Both the position numbers and the translations under genes were made by a program. Shown here one piece after another: positions 27,232 through 54,162 of a DNA stretch of 64,000 bases. This DNA is from Scleropages formosus (lineage: Eukaryota; Chordata; Actinopteri; Osteoglossiformes; Osteoglossidae). The stretch spans positions 13,145,001-13,209,000 of the forward strand of contig NC_041825.1 of assembly GCF_900964775.1 (NCBI RefSeq). The letters are read 5' to 3'. The notes under the pieces were generated by a model, which was not told where the DNA came from, did no database searches, and saw only the letters and a list, made by a program, of their open reading frames with translations. Numbering within the stretch: the first letter of the stretch is position 1; the number at the start of each line of letters is the position of its first letter.

Positions 27232-30200
27232 GACTGGGTCATGTGTCTCTTGTGACAGTCACATGGATGCCCTGGGCAAGAGGATATATGTAGACATCAG
27301 AAGGCCGTGGATGATGAATGCATTGTCTGTATTCTTTAAACATTATGGCCAGGGTGTAGAAATGATTCTAGCATGAGTATAGGGAAAAGTTACCATTTTG
27401 TTGATGGATTTGAGTGTGTGGCCAGCCCAATATAATTTTTTTTTTTTTTTAAATCCCTCTGATCATTCACTCTCCATCACTGTTGGTGTTTTACAGAACA
27501 TTCTGTCCATCAAAACCAGCCAAGTCTCTACATACACAGAAGAACAGGCAATTCTTCTTTGAACCAGAAGAGAATTTCTGGATAGTCATGGTACTTTGCA
27601 TGTTCATCTTGAACTATATTTGTGCTGAATTCATAGTACAGTAAGAAATAGACATTTTATTTACATACTGTAGTTAAGAACCACAGAAATGTTAAGTACT
27701 TGCTTCAGTAATCTACTTATGTAGTGTTTAAGCATTGATTCAAACAGTTATGGGTGGACTGCTATATAATTAATTATGTGTGTTAAGGGACTGTTAAAGG
27801 GAATTAAGTGTGATATATTAACAGTATATTGTTTGTGTCTTGTCTCTTTGCATTTGACATGTAGACTTGAACTGGGTGTGCAGGAAGATGGGTTATTTGC
27901 TGTTTTTGATTTGGAAACACATCTTAAAACAGTCCTATTAACTCTGCATATCTAAAGTTGAACTGCTAGTGATACAAGAAGTGATACAAAGAATGCTTTT
28001 TTTGCCTGAATTAAATGGTTTGAGGTTTTTTTTTTTTTTAAAAGAAAATCCAATCTACATGATTAGGAATTGTTGATATTTGGATAAAATTTTATGCAGC
28101 TACTTGTGTGACGTATGTTGGTTCATATGGTGGAAAGTAACAAATCAACTGTACTTTAGAATCACGTGTCTGCATCAAAGTCTCTCATTCTGCTAATGTA
28201 ATGCAAACATTGTTTTTTCTATGAGATGTATGTCACTTTGGAGAAAAGCATCTGCTTAATGAAGAAATGTAAATGTGTGCATTACATTAGTTGATGTATT
28301 ATGTATACTACAAGTGGGTAAAAGTTCAGCAATAATCACACACACACTTTTCAATAGTGTACAATCCATTAAGAACTTGAAATACTTGAGTCAGAATACT
28401 CAGCTTTATGAATGTAGTCAAGACAGTGTTCCCATGGTAGTTACAATGCTGTTTTGCAGCAATGTTTATGTCTGTCCATTGTTAGTAACAACATCGCTCT
28501 ATTTACTGTAGGTGGTCCGAAACCCAATGGTAGAAAAACCAAATAAAGAGGGGAAACCACCAACTATAGAGTATCAGGAAGAAGAAATCTTAGTAAGTGG
28601 TTTTTTATATATAATATTTTATGTGTCATTGTGTAGACTGATAATCTGTCAAGAGGGTCATGATTTGGTTGGTGGCAGTTGGAACAAACTGAACACTGAA
28701 TTTAAAAGATGTTCTTTTTTTTTCTCTCTCTCTTTTTCTCCTCCTCTCAACTTGTCTGGTAAATTGCTTTTAGGACACTGTGTATGGCGCTGTATTACAA
28801 CAATGCTACAGCATGTACAAGGTAAGGCTTTTAAGGGGGGGTAAATCATGATCGAAATCTGCAATGTCATGCAAGTCCATGTTTGTTAACGTCTCCCTTG
28901 TCTTCTTTCAGCTCTTCAATGGCACATTTGCCAGAGCAATGGAGGCAGGTGGAGTCGAGCTCCTCACACAGAAGCTTGAGAAGTTCTTTTATAGGGTAAT
29001 GCTGATCTTAAATAAAACTAGTGAAAACTCATTATATGGTTTTTCTTTAGTTTCACTATCTGAATTCAAAGCTCTCCCTAAAACAACCCTGTGCCTGAGG
29101 GAATGCTCTTATTGGATGAGATCCTAACATTACAACCAGTTCCCTTACTGTTAGGCTCTATATCCCATCTGTGAGAACCAAACCTGTCCTATTTGATCCA
29201 TTTCACAGACACAGTATGTATTAGTAACTTTTTTTCCTTTCCATTTGTCTCCAGTATCTACAAACTCTACACCTTCAGTCTTGTGATCTTCTGGATGTCT
29301 TTGGTGGGATCAGTTTCTTCCCCTTAGACAAGATGACCTACTTGAAGATCCAGTCCTTTGTAAACAGAGTGGAGGAGAGTCTCAGTCTGATCAAGTACAC
29401 AGCCTTCCTCTATAATGACCAGCTCATCTGGTATGGTTGGATTAAATACATTTTCATGGTTAAAAAAATAGTGGGGTTTGTGTAACATGCAGCACTTACA
29501 GAAGTTGGGCACATAAGACCAGGATGTAACGGCACAATTGAAAGTGCTCATTTCTAATGCAGAATGGATCTTGCTGTCTAGGTGAAGAGTCAAACCTGGG
29601 CTATGTAGTTAGCCAACATTTATCATATTCTGCATTGATAAAACGTAATTAGTACTATTTCATTATGCCAAGCTCTGACTTGACCAGTGTTTCTTAGCTA
29701 GCCACTGTATTTGTACTTCCAAAGAACATGTTTGCCACCTACAAGATGCCTGTTGTTTTCAGTAAGAGATTCGCAGCCACCTGCCTGTGTGAACTCGCCT
29801 GCACGTTGTTGTGTTGTTTGTGTTAAAAATGACGCAGGCTGAAATACAGCGGGGGGGATATGTACAGCCCTAAGACCCTGGCTTAGACCCACTTTAGCCT
29901 TCCCACATACAGGAGGTGTCATCCAAGCATAAGGTGAAGCTCCCAGGTACTGAGCTGAGACAAAGCAGTGGTTTGAAAATGAAGCTGCAGTGGAGTATTA
30001 CAGTCAAGTTTTTGTCATAAGCAGTTATTTAATTTTATCTTTTTTTTAAAGCTTCAGAAATAAATGTGAAGGACTGATACTAAAGTTGCATGTCCGTTTG
30101 GGTGAAATGACTTAAATCAAGACTAAGTTCTGGTCTTGGTATTTGTGTCCCACTGGAATCTCCCAGAAGGACAGTTTGTCCTTATGGCTATGACCTTTCT

Positions 30201-33200
30201 AGCCTGCTACCTCCCTTTATTTTTATAATAATAAAAAATCTTCAGTGCTAAGTGTTGCTTCTGTTGCTCAGGTTAGAACTGCCACTTGCGTAAATCTGAT
30301 TACTTCTCACTGTCTGCTCTCACACTAGCTTTAAATGATATTATTACATTTCTTCATTGCATTATCTTGTTGCTGTTAAGCAGATGCCTATAGGTGAAAG
30401 GTGAGTTTTATGACTTAAAGCTTTACGTGTTGCTTGTTTTTACTGCTTGATTATTGAAGTCATTTAGGATCATAGTTCATGTTTAACTGTACAACAGCAT
30501 ATCTGCACTTAAACTACTAGGCTGTGTGAGCTATTTTATGTGACATCCAAAATTTTATTTGTATGATCTATTTTATACTGTAGTGTAAACTAGTACTTCA
30601 ACAGTATTGCTGTTCTTTAAGAAAAGAAATACTGACATGGGATGTATGTAGTCATAGAGGTACAGCTAGGTGAAGGACCAGGTGTAGTTTCTCGTCCTCT
30701 CGCTTACTTTCAGTAATATTTCTGATGAATTTGCAATAAGTGCCACATAATATTTAAAACGTTAAAAGGAAGCTGTAGAGTATTTCTCAGTAAGCAGTAA
30801 TTGAAGCCTCTGAGGCAGAGAACTGCTGGATTTGCTTGTCCAAGCTAAGGTATTAAATTCAAGGGAGTGACAGCTCTCTGCCTATGTACAGAGATGTCAG
30901 CAACAGAAAATAGGCCTAAATTTTATTACTGTCAAATTGTTGTTTTAATATGCTGAATATTTGTGACAACAAATTCACGAATATGTTGACTTGAATACCC
31001 CCATGTGTATGTTTTTTGGGTTTCAGGAGCGGTTTGGAACAGGATGATATGCGGATTCTGTACAAGTATCTGACAACATCCTTATTTCCAAGGCATTCTG
31101 AGCCAGAGGTGAGAAACAGATGAGCTGTCAATACAGTGCAAGTACTAAAGCTACACTGTGAACTGTAATCTTCATGTGAGACTCTTCAGAAATGGTAGCT
31201 GTTAGTATTTGTCAGACTGCATTGCACTGGTAGGTAGACCAGTTCTGCTACTACTGGTGGAATAACGTGAAAGCTGAATTATATCATTTCAATTGAAATG
31301 AATGTCAGTGAAGCCAGTTCTTAATTTCATATTAAAAAAATTATATATTGTAAAAAAATAAATAAGTAAAATAAAGTCTAATAAGTTTCTTCAGTGTTTG
31401 AAAACCAGAATTGTTTTGAATTAGTATATACAAGAAGGGGAAAAGGGGGGTGTATTAACATGGCTGTTTTCTGTGTGGAATAGCTTGCGGGCAGAGACTC
31501 TCCTCTCAGGCCAGAGGTGGCTGGGAACCTGCTGCACTATGGGAGGTAAGATCTGATTGGCCTCTGCTTCACTGGAGCTTCAAGACACTGGCCCGCATCC
31601 CAGAAAAGAAGAATGTTAGAATATCCTCGGTTTAGCTCAACAGCTGTTTGCCCAGTGAAATTAAATTATACTCAAATGAGAGGACAGCACACAAGATGGA
31701 CATACTGAGAGCACTAACAAAAATGATTAAAGGGCTTTAGTATGATATAACTGAATCGAAAATATTGTGCCACCAAAAAAAGCTCTTAGGATTCTTTATC
31801 TCCTGATAGATTCTTGATCTTTCAGTGCTTGTACCAGCACATGATGGTCTTATTCTAGGATTGTAATGAGCTTTGCAGGTTATTCTCAGATATGAAAGGG
31901 ATTTTTTTAATTTTTTTTTCCTGTGTTTGCGCTTTGTGGACATGGCAGTACCAAGGCACTCTCTAGTCTGAATGTCAGACCCCAGCTCTGGATCTTCAAA
32001 CCACTGGCAAAGGGCCTGGATGCCCAGTGGTGACACAGCGAGGAACACCTAAGTGGTGTAGGGGTGACCTATGACAGGGAGGAAATTGGACACAGTAAGC
32101 CTGAAATGACCCTCCTGGGCTGAATAACAGGATAAAGTAACGAGGAGATGATCTGTCTCAAGGGCAGCAGGGTGAGAGGAATAGTGACTGTGTGATTATT
32201 GAGACGCTTCACAGACACATGCGCCCCAGGGATGAGGACAGTACCCAGGGTTGTTTCAGGCCTCCCACTAAGCTTTCTGCAGGATTTCTGTAACCCAATG
32301 TACTTTTCCAGATCTGCTGTCACGCATATCTACAAATGTGTTGGCAGGTGCCCTTTGTAGCCTTTGATATGGATTATTATTAAGAAGATAGTGACAGCAG
32401 AGGTTATCTTTTATTGAATGTAATTGTCTTTGTTAATCTGTGCAGTATATAATATTCCAGATCATAAATTTTACATTTTCAGTTTTTATTTCTTTTGATT
32501 GCAGTTTTGGTCTCTTATATAACTCTGAGACAATCTTTCTTTGGAAAAGGAGAATGTTGCTGCCATGAATGATTGACATAAGGATGTTAGCCAAGAGCTG
32601 TGGTGAAGGGTGATTCAGCCACTTCATTCACAATGCTTATGTTACATCCAGACATCAATCTCCTCGTCTTTTCTAACAGACAGGTTTAATTGGCTACATA
32701 ATAAAAGGGGAATCAGGTAGCTGCACTCCTCCAGAAACAGGTCATTAAGAAGCAGACCATATGTAACCCCAGCTAGAATACGACTCGAAATGTTCATTAC
32801 GCGAAATAAGTTTTTAAAATTTTTTTTTTTTAATATATATAGTCCTTAAAGCACAAGTAGCTGGTCAGCTTACTTTATTGCTACAGTTAAGTGGAGGCTT
32901 TTCTTCATTTTTTCCACTATTAAGAAAGTTTCCTGTAGACAATAAATGTGCATTGCGTGGTTGGACATGTGTCCAATAGCCAAAGTATACTGAAAATATT
33001 TTTAGTACTGTTGTAACAAAGTAGTTTGGAATTGTAGCTGTAGTAGGTTTCCATTCTTTGTCCTTTAAAGGTGTTCTTAATCTAAATGAAAATGGTACAT
33101 TTTAGTAGCAGTATACCTATTGTACATTTTACAAGTTATGCTAATTATCACTGATTAATTCTGGTCTGTTCCAGTCAATTCACTTTTTGGTTGATGTAAC

Positions 33201-36200
33201 AATGGAAATGATGATATTGGTCATCCTCTGTCTTTGTTTCAAAAGGTTTCTGACGGGACCCTCCAACCTAAAGGATCCTGAAGCCAAGTTCAGATTCCCA
33301 AAAATATTTGTGAATACAGATGACAGCTATGAGGAGCTTCACTTAATTGTTTATAAGGTTTGACTTGCAGAACCCTTTAAGTAGTTACTTTTTCAGAGTC
33401 CTAGGAAGTTTACTCCAAAACACACAAAAGCAGGATTTTCTTTCCAATCTGTATTTACTACCTGTTGCTATTTTATAATCTAAATTATTTATTCATCTTC
33501 TTGCTACATTACTTGCAGGCTTTCCAGGCATCTAGTTTAAGTACACTGTAATGCAGTATTTTTTTTCTTGTGTTAGATATCTGCTGCTTGTTTCAGTTCT
33601 GTGTATATTTTCTTTTGAAAAATTTAAGCACCTATTTTAAATATAGGCATGGTTTTTGTTAAGGTCAGCAACAGGAGTATTTTAAGCAACAAATGTTGCT
33701 TGAACTGTACAGAAGTTTTCCCACAGTGACAACTTAGTCAATTAGTATCTATGAGTAAAGTACAAGTTTCAGGCAAATAAAAAGTGACCTATGAACCTTT
33801 ACTTACTTGTTATTCTCCATTGTTCTAGTCTTGAAAACACCTCCGTAAACTGAATTCATATGAATTGCAATCTCAAAATGAAAATAACTTAAGGATATTT
33901 GTAGCCATGTTTTCAAAAGGAGTTGTCTGACACCAGCTATGTTCTGTTCCTTTCACCAGGCTATGAGTGCTGCTGTTTGTTTTATGATCAGTGGTAAGTG
34001 TGTAACAAATGTCACAGTATGCACAAATCCAAAAAGATACCCAGTTGCTGGTTTAAAAATTTTAAATCCTGCAGATGTTATGTTCTTTACCCATGGACTT
34101 TTAAGTGGTCCGCATCAAAAACTTTATACTACAGATACATAAGGGCATTCACATCTCCTCATGTGCGGCAGGGAGTGAGTCATACTCTTTCTTATAGACC
34201 TTAATGTACCCAAGTATTACTTTTTTGCCATATAGAACATTTTTCATGTTTAATTCTGGTTCAGTGAGAACATTCTTCATCAGTGACCTTTTCCTGTCCA
34301 CAGCCTCAGAAGAGTTGGGCCGTGAGTTCTGCGAGCAGCTGGATGGGCTGGTGGGACCCCAGCTCACACTGCTGGCTTCAGACATATGCGAGCAGTACAA
34401 CATCAATCGCCGGGTATCAGGGTCAGCGTTAATCCTGACTTGCTAAAATTACGGGATGTGTCACACCAATTAAATTGGTGTAATCTTTAAAAAAACACTA
34501 TCAGGGTTTTCTCTTTAATTTGGCTAAAATTCTAAATGACAATGGAAAATATAAATGGCATAGTAATCAATTATTTTTTTGATGTCTCGGGAAAGTGTCA
34601 TACAAATTCCTGCGTCATGCACATACAAAATGAGTGTAAAATAGGCTTGCTGCATGTCTTGATATAAGGCTTGGATGTGTACTTGCTGCATGTCTTGATA
34701 CACGGCTAACATGTACTTTTGAAAGTGATTGTAGGAGACTATTAGGAACAGCCAAACAGCGAGTAGCTTTTTTTCTACAGCTCCATATAGGTAATGTTTA
34801 ATTTTTGTTTGGCTTGCGAACAGCTGCAGATTGCAGCAGTTCTGCTGGATAGTTAATGTGATTATTCAGTGGCTGTTACTGATGCCTTTGTTTTGTTGTC
34901 ACCAAGGCTCGTGGTTAAAGCAATGACAGGCTCGCCTTACGCATTAAGTCTGAGTGAAACTTTAATGTGCAAGGTGTACTCTGCTTGTGAGCAGCGGTGT
35001 CACCAAGGTGAAAAGACAACTTAGTTATGAGACACATGATGTCATTAACGTATTTACTAGTTTTGACATATTTAATAAGTAACTTTTCTAGTGAATGTTC
35101 TGTGTTGAAAGTACAAGATAATGGAAAACTTTCGGCTAAAACACTATATTAATGGCACTTGCATACAGGACATGTACTGCTCGTTTGTTCATTGGAAGAA
35201 AGATTAGCTTCACCTTCTCAGTATAGTTTCCACGGTTTTTAAAAGTATTCATCGTCTTAAGTTAATATTGCATACAATAAATGTTGGAGGAAAAAAGATT
35301 TTGTGGTAAATGATATACCAGTTTAGGTAGGAAAAAGTTGAATTTTAGATACAAAATTTGCAAAGCATATCGCATAAATACTACACATGTAGTATTGTGG
35401 TTAATATAGACAAAATGACATTTGACTAAAATCACAATGGATGGATGTCCACTGTAGTGTAGAGAGTAAATGTTTTGCCAAAGACCAAATCTTTTCTCAG
35501 ACATAACCGGTTTTTAGATATTCACCTTATAAGTAAGTGAGCCTAGCTAATATTTACTGAGGTGATTGAAAGTATTACAGTGCTTTCGTGTCTTAAACAT
35601 ATGCAGGCCAGACAAGGAGCCTCAGTTTAAGTTCATCTACTTTAACCACATGAACCTGGCTGAGAAGAGCACCATCCACATGCGAAAGACTGCCAGCGTT
35701 TCTCTGACCTCCGTGCACCCTGACCTCATGAAGATCCTTGGGGATATCCATGCTGATTTCGTGCGGTGAGCAGTCACAGAAAAGTGGGTTTACAACTGGT
35801 CATCCGGGTTGCACGTTGGCGGACGTGGCCTTGTCCATTGAGCTCTCCTTTGAGTGTTCCTGTGCTGCTTTCTTAGGGTTGATGAGGATGAGGAAATTAT
35901 CGTCAAAGCAATGACAGACTACTGGGTGGTTGGCAAGAAGTCCGATCAGAGAGAGCTCTACGTCATTTTAAATCAAAAGAATGCTAATTTGATCGAAGTG
36001 AATGGTAAGTCTACGTATTTTGTACTCATACCAAGGATTGGTAGTAAGGTTAAGAAATGATAAAATGTATGTGGGAGGGAAAAAAATTCTTGTTCTGTGA
36101 CAGATGTGCCATGGTCTGTAGCTGACATAGCGGAGGCCTCTTTGCAAGTGTTTTGACATGTTAGAACGTCGTTATTACGGCGGCCCATGTTCCTTGGTGT

Positions 36201-36834
36201 TCGTTACCACTCTTCTTCCTACATGATTAAGAGGACTGCTACACCCAGTCAGATTACACCACTTCTCAGTTTTCGCTCCAGTCCAACTGTGGCCATAAGA
36301 TCTTCTCATTATCCAACCGTGGCTCTATGGCAGCATTAGGGTCAGGTCACAGTTGAATTGAATGGGTGTGTTTTTAAGTTCCAGTTCAATGATTAAGAGT
36401 GGAAGTGTAACTGAAAGCTTAGGGAAGTAAACTGACTTGAATGTGACACTTGACATGAATGTAAAGAAAGTACTTCTCTATTGTTACTGGAGATGTAAAA
36501 TTTTACTGCAAGCAGCTAAAGGTGGTTTGGGTGCCTGGTGATAAGTAACTAAAGATGATGTTTCATTTTAGCCACGGCACCTTTGAGGCGTGCTAAACAG
36601 GTTGGAGAGAATATTTTACTGATTAAGTCATTCTGTTCACAGCCCAGTATCAGTCAGAAATATAATTTATATCCAAATTCAATAACGTTTCAGTTGAGCT
36701 CAAAGGGTGGAACTGATGATGGTTGAAAAGAAAATATGCTGATATTCATTGTCGCGTCTCTGTTTTTGTGCCCAACAGAAGAGGTGAAGAGATTGTGTGC
36801 CACACAGTTCAATAATATCTTCTTTTTGGATTGA
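24819..36834 (+). CDS. ccz1: Vacuolar fusion protein CCZ1 homologue
   Basis: CCZ1 pairs with MON1 as the guanine-nucleotide exchange factor for Rab7 on late endosomes and autophagosomes; the fold is built from longin domains. Fifteen coding exons were read: 24819-24908, 25153-25250, 27497-27590, 28512-28592, 28774-28821, 28912-28995, 29255-29430, 31027-31108, 31484-31545, 33246-33357, 33960-33993, 34304-34421, 35607-35765, 35877-36004, 36779-36834. They total 1422 nt, 473 aa (human 482). Phases close throughout. Landmarks: FFIYNPKFGPREGE (first longin strand region), KILFYHPSDVEKNEKIRNVG, LDVFGGISFFPLDKM, SLTSVHPDLMKILGD, and the end ATQFNNIFFLD. The N-terminus is shorter than the human one and lacks the Ala/Gly-rich stretch. 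No break or missing block was found. The exon 10 donor (AAG|GTTTGA) is weak, but the reading phase requires it. Confidence 0.96.
24937..24971 (+). repeat. Poly-T runs in ccz1 introns
   Basis: A pure T-run of more than 30 nt lies just after exon 1. Another of about 30 lies at 27200-27231, with shorter runs at 26467-26480 and 28027-28040. Such runs commonly vary in length and are prone to sequencing error. Confidence 0.7.
25575..26075 (+). repeat. Two diverged SINE-B scraps in ccz1 intron 2
   Basis: The block 'gggttctcccatttccttccacagttcaaaaacatgc' at about 25575-25690 and the similar 'gggtttcctggcacagtccaaaaa' at about 25836 are old SINE-B cores. The second ends at about 26035-26075 in the shared tail GCTTTGGAGAAAAGTGTATG. 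Confidence 0.55.
26580..26703 (+). mobile_element. 5'-truncated SINE-A with long TG tail
   Basis: The 3' half of SINE-A from GTCCTGGGTGTGTCC onward, ending in (TG)n to 26703. It lies within ccz1 intron 2. Confidence 0.85.
34160..34228 (+). repeat. Duplicated segment, copy 1 (ccz1 intron 11)
   Basis: The run GCAGGGAGTGAGTCATACTC followed by 'tttctta..tagaccttaat.tacccaagtattactttt' recurs at 37659-37725 with few differences. It matches no family I can name. Confidence 0.6.
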
Positions 36835-37260
36835 AAGAAGTTTGAAACTATGGACCCTTTCCTCTACACTATTAGTACAAAACTGGTGGATATGCTGGTA
36901 ACAAAGACAGCATAATTTGTAATGCAATAATTGCATTGTAAAAATAATTCACATCAATTTTTTTAGATTTTATTTAACCAGTGGTTAAATATTCTTATTT
37001 AACCCAATGATAGTTCACTGTTGTAATTACCTGTAATATCAATTTTATCTTAAATTAAATTTATTTTTCAATGGAATGTAAATATTAAGTTACAATTAAC
37101 AGTTATTTTTGTTCTATTTAGTTTTTCCTTTTTAAAAAGGTGTATTGTAACACGGCATTTAAATGGATATACACAAACTTTGTATTTGGCTTTAATTGTC
37201 TCATTACTTTGGAATGCCATCATCTGAACAGTATGTGGTTTGTAAACAGCCTAAAGTTTA

Positions 37261-37266
37261 AATAAA
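37261..37266 (+). terminator. Polyadenylation signal of ccz1
   Basis: An AATAAA about 430 nt after the stop, in an AT-rich 3'UTR. It faces the 3' end of rsph10b. Confidence 0.7.
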
Positions 37267-37658
37267 CTAAAATTCTAATTTTCCTTGTTGACTTGGTTTC
37301 AGTGTTTCTTGTATTCATCTTTCTACATGTTAATAGCATTTAAAGTGAATGAACATTTTTCCAATTGGGCAATGAAAAATAAGCAGTGCACTGATGCTCT
37401 GTCCAAGAAATGCAGTACTGTGACAACCAAGTCAAACGTATAGCTGTATGCCATTAAGAGAAATTTACATTTTCATATGTTGTAACATTACACTGGCCAA
37501 ATTTCCAGAAATAAACATTATCCAGTTTAGTTTTTTCTTCACTTGTCTATTTTGTAAAATCTCTGTTTGTAATGGAGTCAACGTGACCTGTGTTCACTCT
37601 CTAAGCCAGTACAGTGCAACCAAATAGAATGGGAGAGATCACCTTAATTCAACAGCGA

Positions 37659-37725
37659 GTGCAGCAGGGAGTGAGTCATACTCTTTCTTACATAGACCTT
37701 AATTTACCCAAGTATTACTTTTATA
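37659..37725 (+). repeat. Duplicated segment, copy 2 (downstream of ccz1)
   Basis: Nearly identical to 34160-34228, in the same orientation and about 3.5 kb away. It is followed by 'ctaaccctaaccct', only two telomere-like units. Confidence 0.6.
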
Positions 37726-37994
37726 CTTATATACAGTACTAACCCTAACCCTATGTCTGTTCCTGAGTGTCAGTGATCAATAAGATGGGGAATCCTGAGT
37801 ATAATTAATGGGATAAGTGTCATTTCACATTGAATTGGAGTTTGTGGAGATAAGGTATTTTTCTATAATTCATTCATTAATATCAATAACTTGTCCTAAT
37901 GCAGGGTTGCAGTGGCCCAATAGATATCCTGGCAGGATAAGACCCTGGATGTGATGTCAGCCCATTGCTGTCTACACATTCATTTTAAATTAGT

Positions 37995-38214
37995 TGTGAT
38001 TGCAAGGGGAGGTGCGGTGGCGCAGCAGATTTGGCTGGGTCCTGCTCTCCGGTGGATCTGGGGTTCAAGTCCTGCTTGGGGTGCCCTGTGACAGACTGGC
38101 ATCCCATCCTGGGTATATCCCCTTGCGCCCTGTGTTGCCAGGTTGGGCTCTGGCTTGTCGCGACCCCGCTCGGGTCAAGCGGCTTCAGACAATGTGTGTG
38201 AGTGATTGCAAGGG
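37995..38214 (+). mobile_element. SINE-A copy with 13-bp target-site duplication
   Basis: The body is about 38009-38201. The repeat GTGATTGCAAGGG occurs at 37996-38008 and 38202-38214. It sits between the convergent ends of ccz1 and rsph10b. Confidence 0.9.
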
Positions 38215-38485
38215 TTTTGAATCTCCTTCTGTGAACTTCAGCCAACATTGCGAAGTATGTTTACTGATTATAGCTATACTTTACAGAACCTAATTCCCAG
38301 ATAAATAAGAAATCAGGATTACTAAGCTATTGTTTATGGTAACTGTAAGAGACTTTGGAGTTACAGACTTCCAGATTCAGCTGTGTTTGTAAAGAAGGAG
38401 TGTATTGTTTTGCGAGTAACTTCGTACTTCACCACACCAGAAGAACCACCCATTTTTGCTGCATAGATCAGAGGGATTCCTCATT

Positions 38486-52202
<13,717 letters not shown>

Positions 52203-52434
52203 CCCCGCAGTTTCCCCAAATCGTCGCGGTTAACGTACACAACTTGGTCCTTCCATAGCAACCGTAGGACGCCAACCGCTGATAGGGCTCCGTGTACGGA
52301 GTCGCGAAAGAGTCACTAAAGACGAGTCCCGCGGCCCGGCGCCGCTCGACTCGCAGAACTGAGGTCCGCGCGACACGGCGGAAAGAGGCGATTTATAACA
52401 GCAGCCGGCAGCGGTTACAGTTGCTACAGTTGCT

Positions 52435-52640
52435 GCCTTGGCTTTAGACCCACAGGTTGCTGGTTCGAATCTCACCTCCAGCTGTAGTACCTTTAAGCAA
52501 GATCTTTACCCTAAATTGCTCGCGTAAAATTCGCCAGCTGTATAAAACTGGTAAGTAATTGAAAGTAACTTAACACTGTAACGTGTGTAAGTAAGTTGCT
52601 TGGGGAAAAAGCGTCAGTTAAATGAGTAAATGTTAACTGT
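52435..52640 (+). mobile_element. SINE-C copy, forward
   Basis: Box B GGTTCGAATCTC, the CAGCTGTAGTACCTTTAAGC and ACCCTAAATTGCTCG body, and the tail TTGGGGAAAAAGCGTCAGTT are present. It lies between rsph10b and pms2. Confidence 0.75.
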
Positions 52641-52825
52641 ACGGTGAATGTGAGCACTGTGGATGTGCTGAAAAGCATTGATGAAGACGTGTGGATTCCG
52701 ATCTTGCTACTGGAGGGACCCTTGGGAAATTGGGAAATAGGAAAATATGCGCCACACTCTATAAATAATGCACTTTGTGCAAAAAAAGCACACTAATTTA
52801 ACATAATACCGATAGCAAAGAGTTG

Positions 52826-53308
52826 TGTGAAAGGTGAAGCACGGAGGTTCTCAGTTCTGCCTTCATTGTGGTGGAATGACCTCCCTCTCTCACTCAGAAC
52901 TGCTGAAGCTCTGTCCACATTTAAGAGGGATCTGAAAACTCACCTCTTCTGGACTCACTTCGCCCATGATCTCTCAAGCTCATGTAGGGTGTAAATGTTC
53001 ATGCACCATAACTTTATGATCATGCCCAGATAAGCCTTTACACAGCCGCTACTCCGGTATTGTATGTAAATATTTGTGTGCCTTCAAAAAAAAAAATGTA
53101 GGAAGCTGATCAGGATTCATCTATCCTGCGTTTTACGCACCTACTCGAGCAACGAACATCGGTGCGTGAAGTGGAAAGAAACAAACTAGGTTTACTTAAT
53201 CACACCTCTGCAACCATGTCTGTCTTTCTCCTAATGTAATGCACTAATTGTATTTTCTCCGAGGTGTATGCTGGAGAAAAGCGTCTGCTAAATTAATAAA
53301 TGTAAATG
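52826..53308 (+). mobile_element. L2-like LINE 3' fragment with SINE-type tail
   Basis: The frame WWNDLPLSLRTAEALSTFKR then DLKTHLFWTHF is the usual C-terminal end of a fish LINE ORF2. The fragment ends in CTGGAGAAAAGCGTCTGCTA and AATAAATGTAAATG, the same tail as SINE-B and SINE-C. Confidence 0.75.
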
Positions 53309-53309
53309 G

Positions 53310-53745
53310 AGATCGGCAGAGATGTACAACACGTAATGCCTGGAGCATAAGAAATAATCATCCACATTTTGCATCTATCTCACCATTTTATGTAAATGTT
53401 ACTGTACACTGAGCCCTCACACCAGTGGGCCCTGTACAATGACAAACTGCTACACTGAAACTGTTTGGAAACCCATACAGTTGCAACCTAAAATCAATGT
53501 AAGCATACTGACACACTCCCAGAAGTGCTGTATGAACGACATTCACTTCTATATACTGTATATTCTACTGCTTCAAGTTAAGAGTTCCGAATTTTGATAA
53601 TTACAATGTGAAATAGGGTACCCGTAGATGGTTTCAGTGTGTAATGTTACGCCTTTCAAAATTGGCTAAAGACTACACCTTAATAAAAAAGGTTTACACA
53701 TTTTAGAAATAATGTTCAGGTATTTCTTAAACATGCCTTTTGACT
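53310..53745. other. Gene-free AT-rich spacer
   Basis: I see no repeat or coding signal here, between the LINE fragment and a SINE-A copy. Confidence 0.5.
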
Positions 53746-53748
53746 GTA

Positions 53749-53967
53749 GTGCTGGGAACTGACACACACACATTATCTGAACTGCTTGTCCCATACGGGG
53801 CCGCAGGGAGCCGGAGCCTAACCCGACAACACAGGGCGTAAGGCTGGAGGGGACACACCCAGGATGGGACGCCAGTCCATCGCAAGGCACCCCAAGTGGG
53901 ACTCGAACCCCAGACCCACCGGAGAGCAGAACCCAGTCCAACCCACCGCACCCCCCTTGTGCTGGGA
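53749..53967 (-). mobile_element. SINE-A copy with 10-bp target-site duplication
   Basis: The repeat GTGCTGGGAA occurs at 53749-53758 and 53958-53967. The body on the reverse strand has a shortened middle. Confidence 0.9.
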
Positions 53968-54156
53968 AATGATTTTTACAAATCATTTATTTGATGGCAC
54001 ATCCATTTGTTCCTGGTTTTTGTTATCTATCATTCACCCCAATGTATTCATTTACTGTTATTTGTGCAGAACAACTATAAGTTTAACAATATAAAGGTTA
54101 AGTCTAATTGAAAGCATTCCAATACTGAAACACTTGCTACAAAAAACATGGTAAAT

Positions 54157-54162
54157 TTTATT
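54157..54162 (-). terminator. Polyadenylation signal of pms2
   Basis: AATAAA on the reverse strand, about 290 nt after the stop codon. Confidence 0.7.

Noticed and set aside
37739-37752. CTAACCCTAACCCT, telomere-like repeat.
   Set aside because: Only two units, too short for an interstitial telomeric array.
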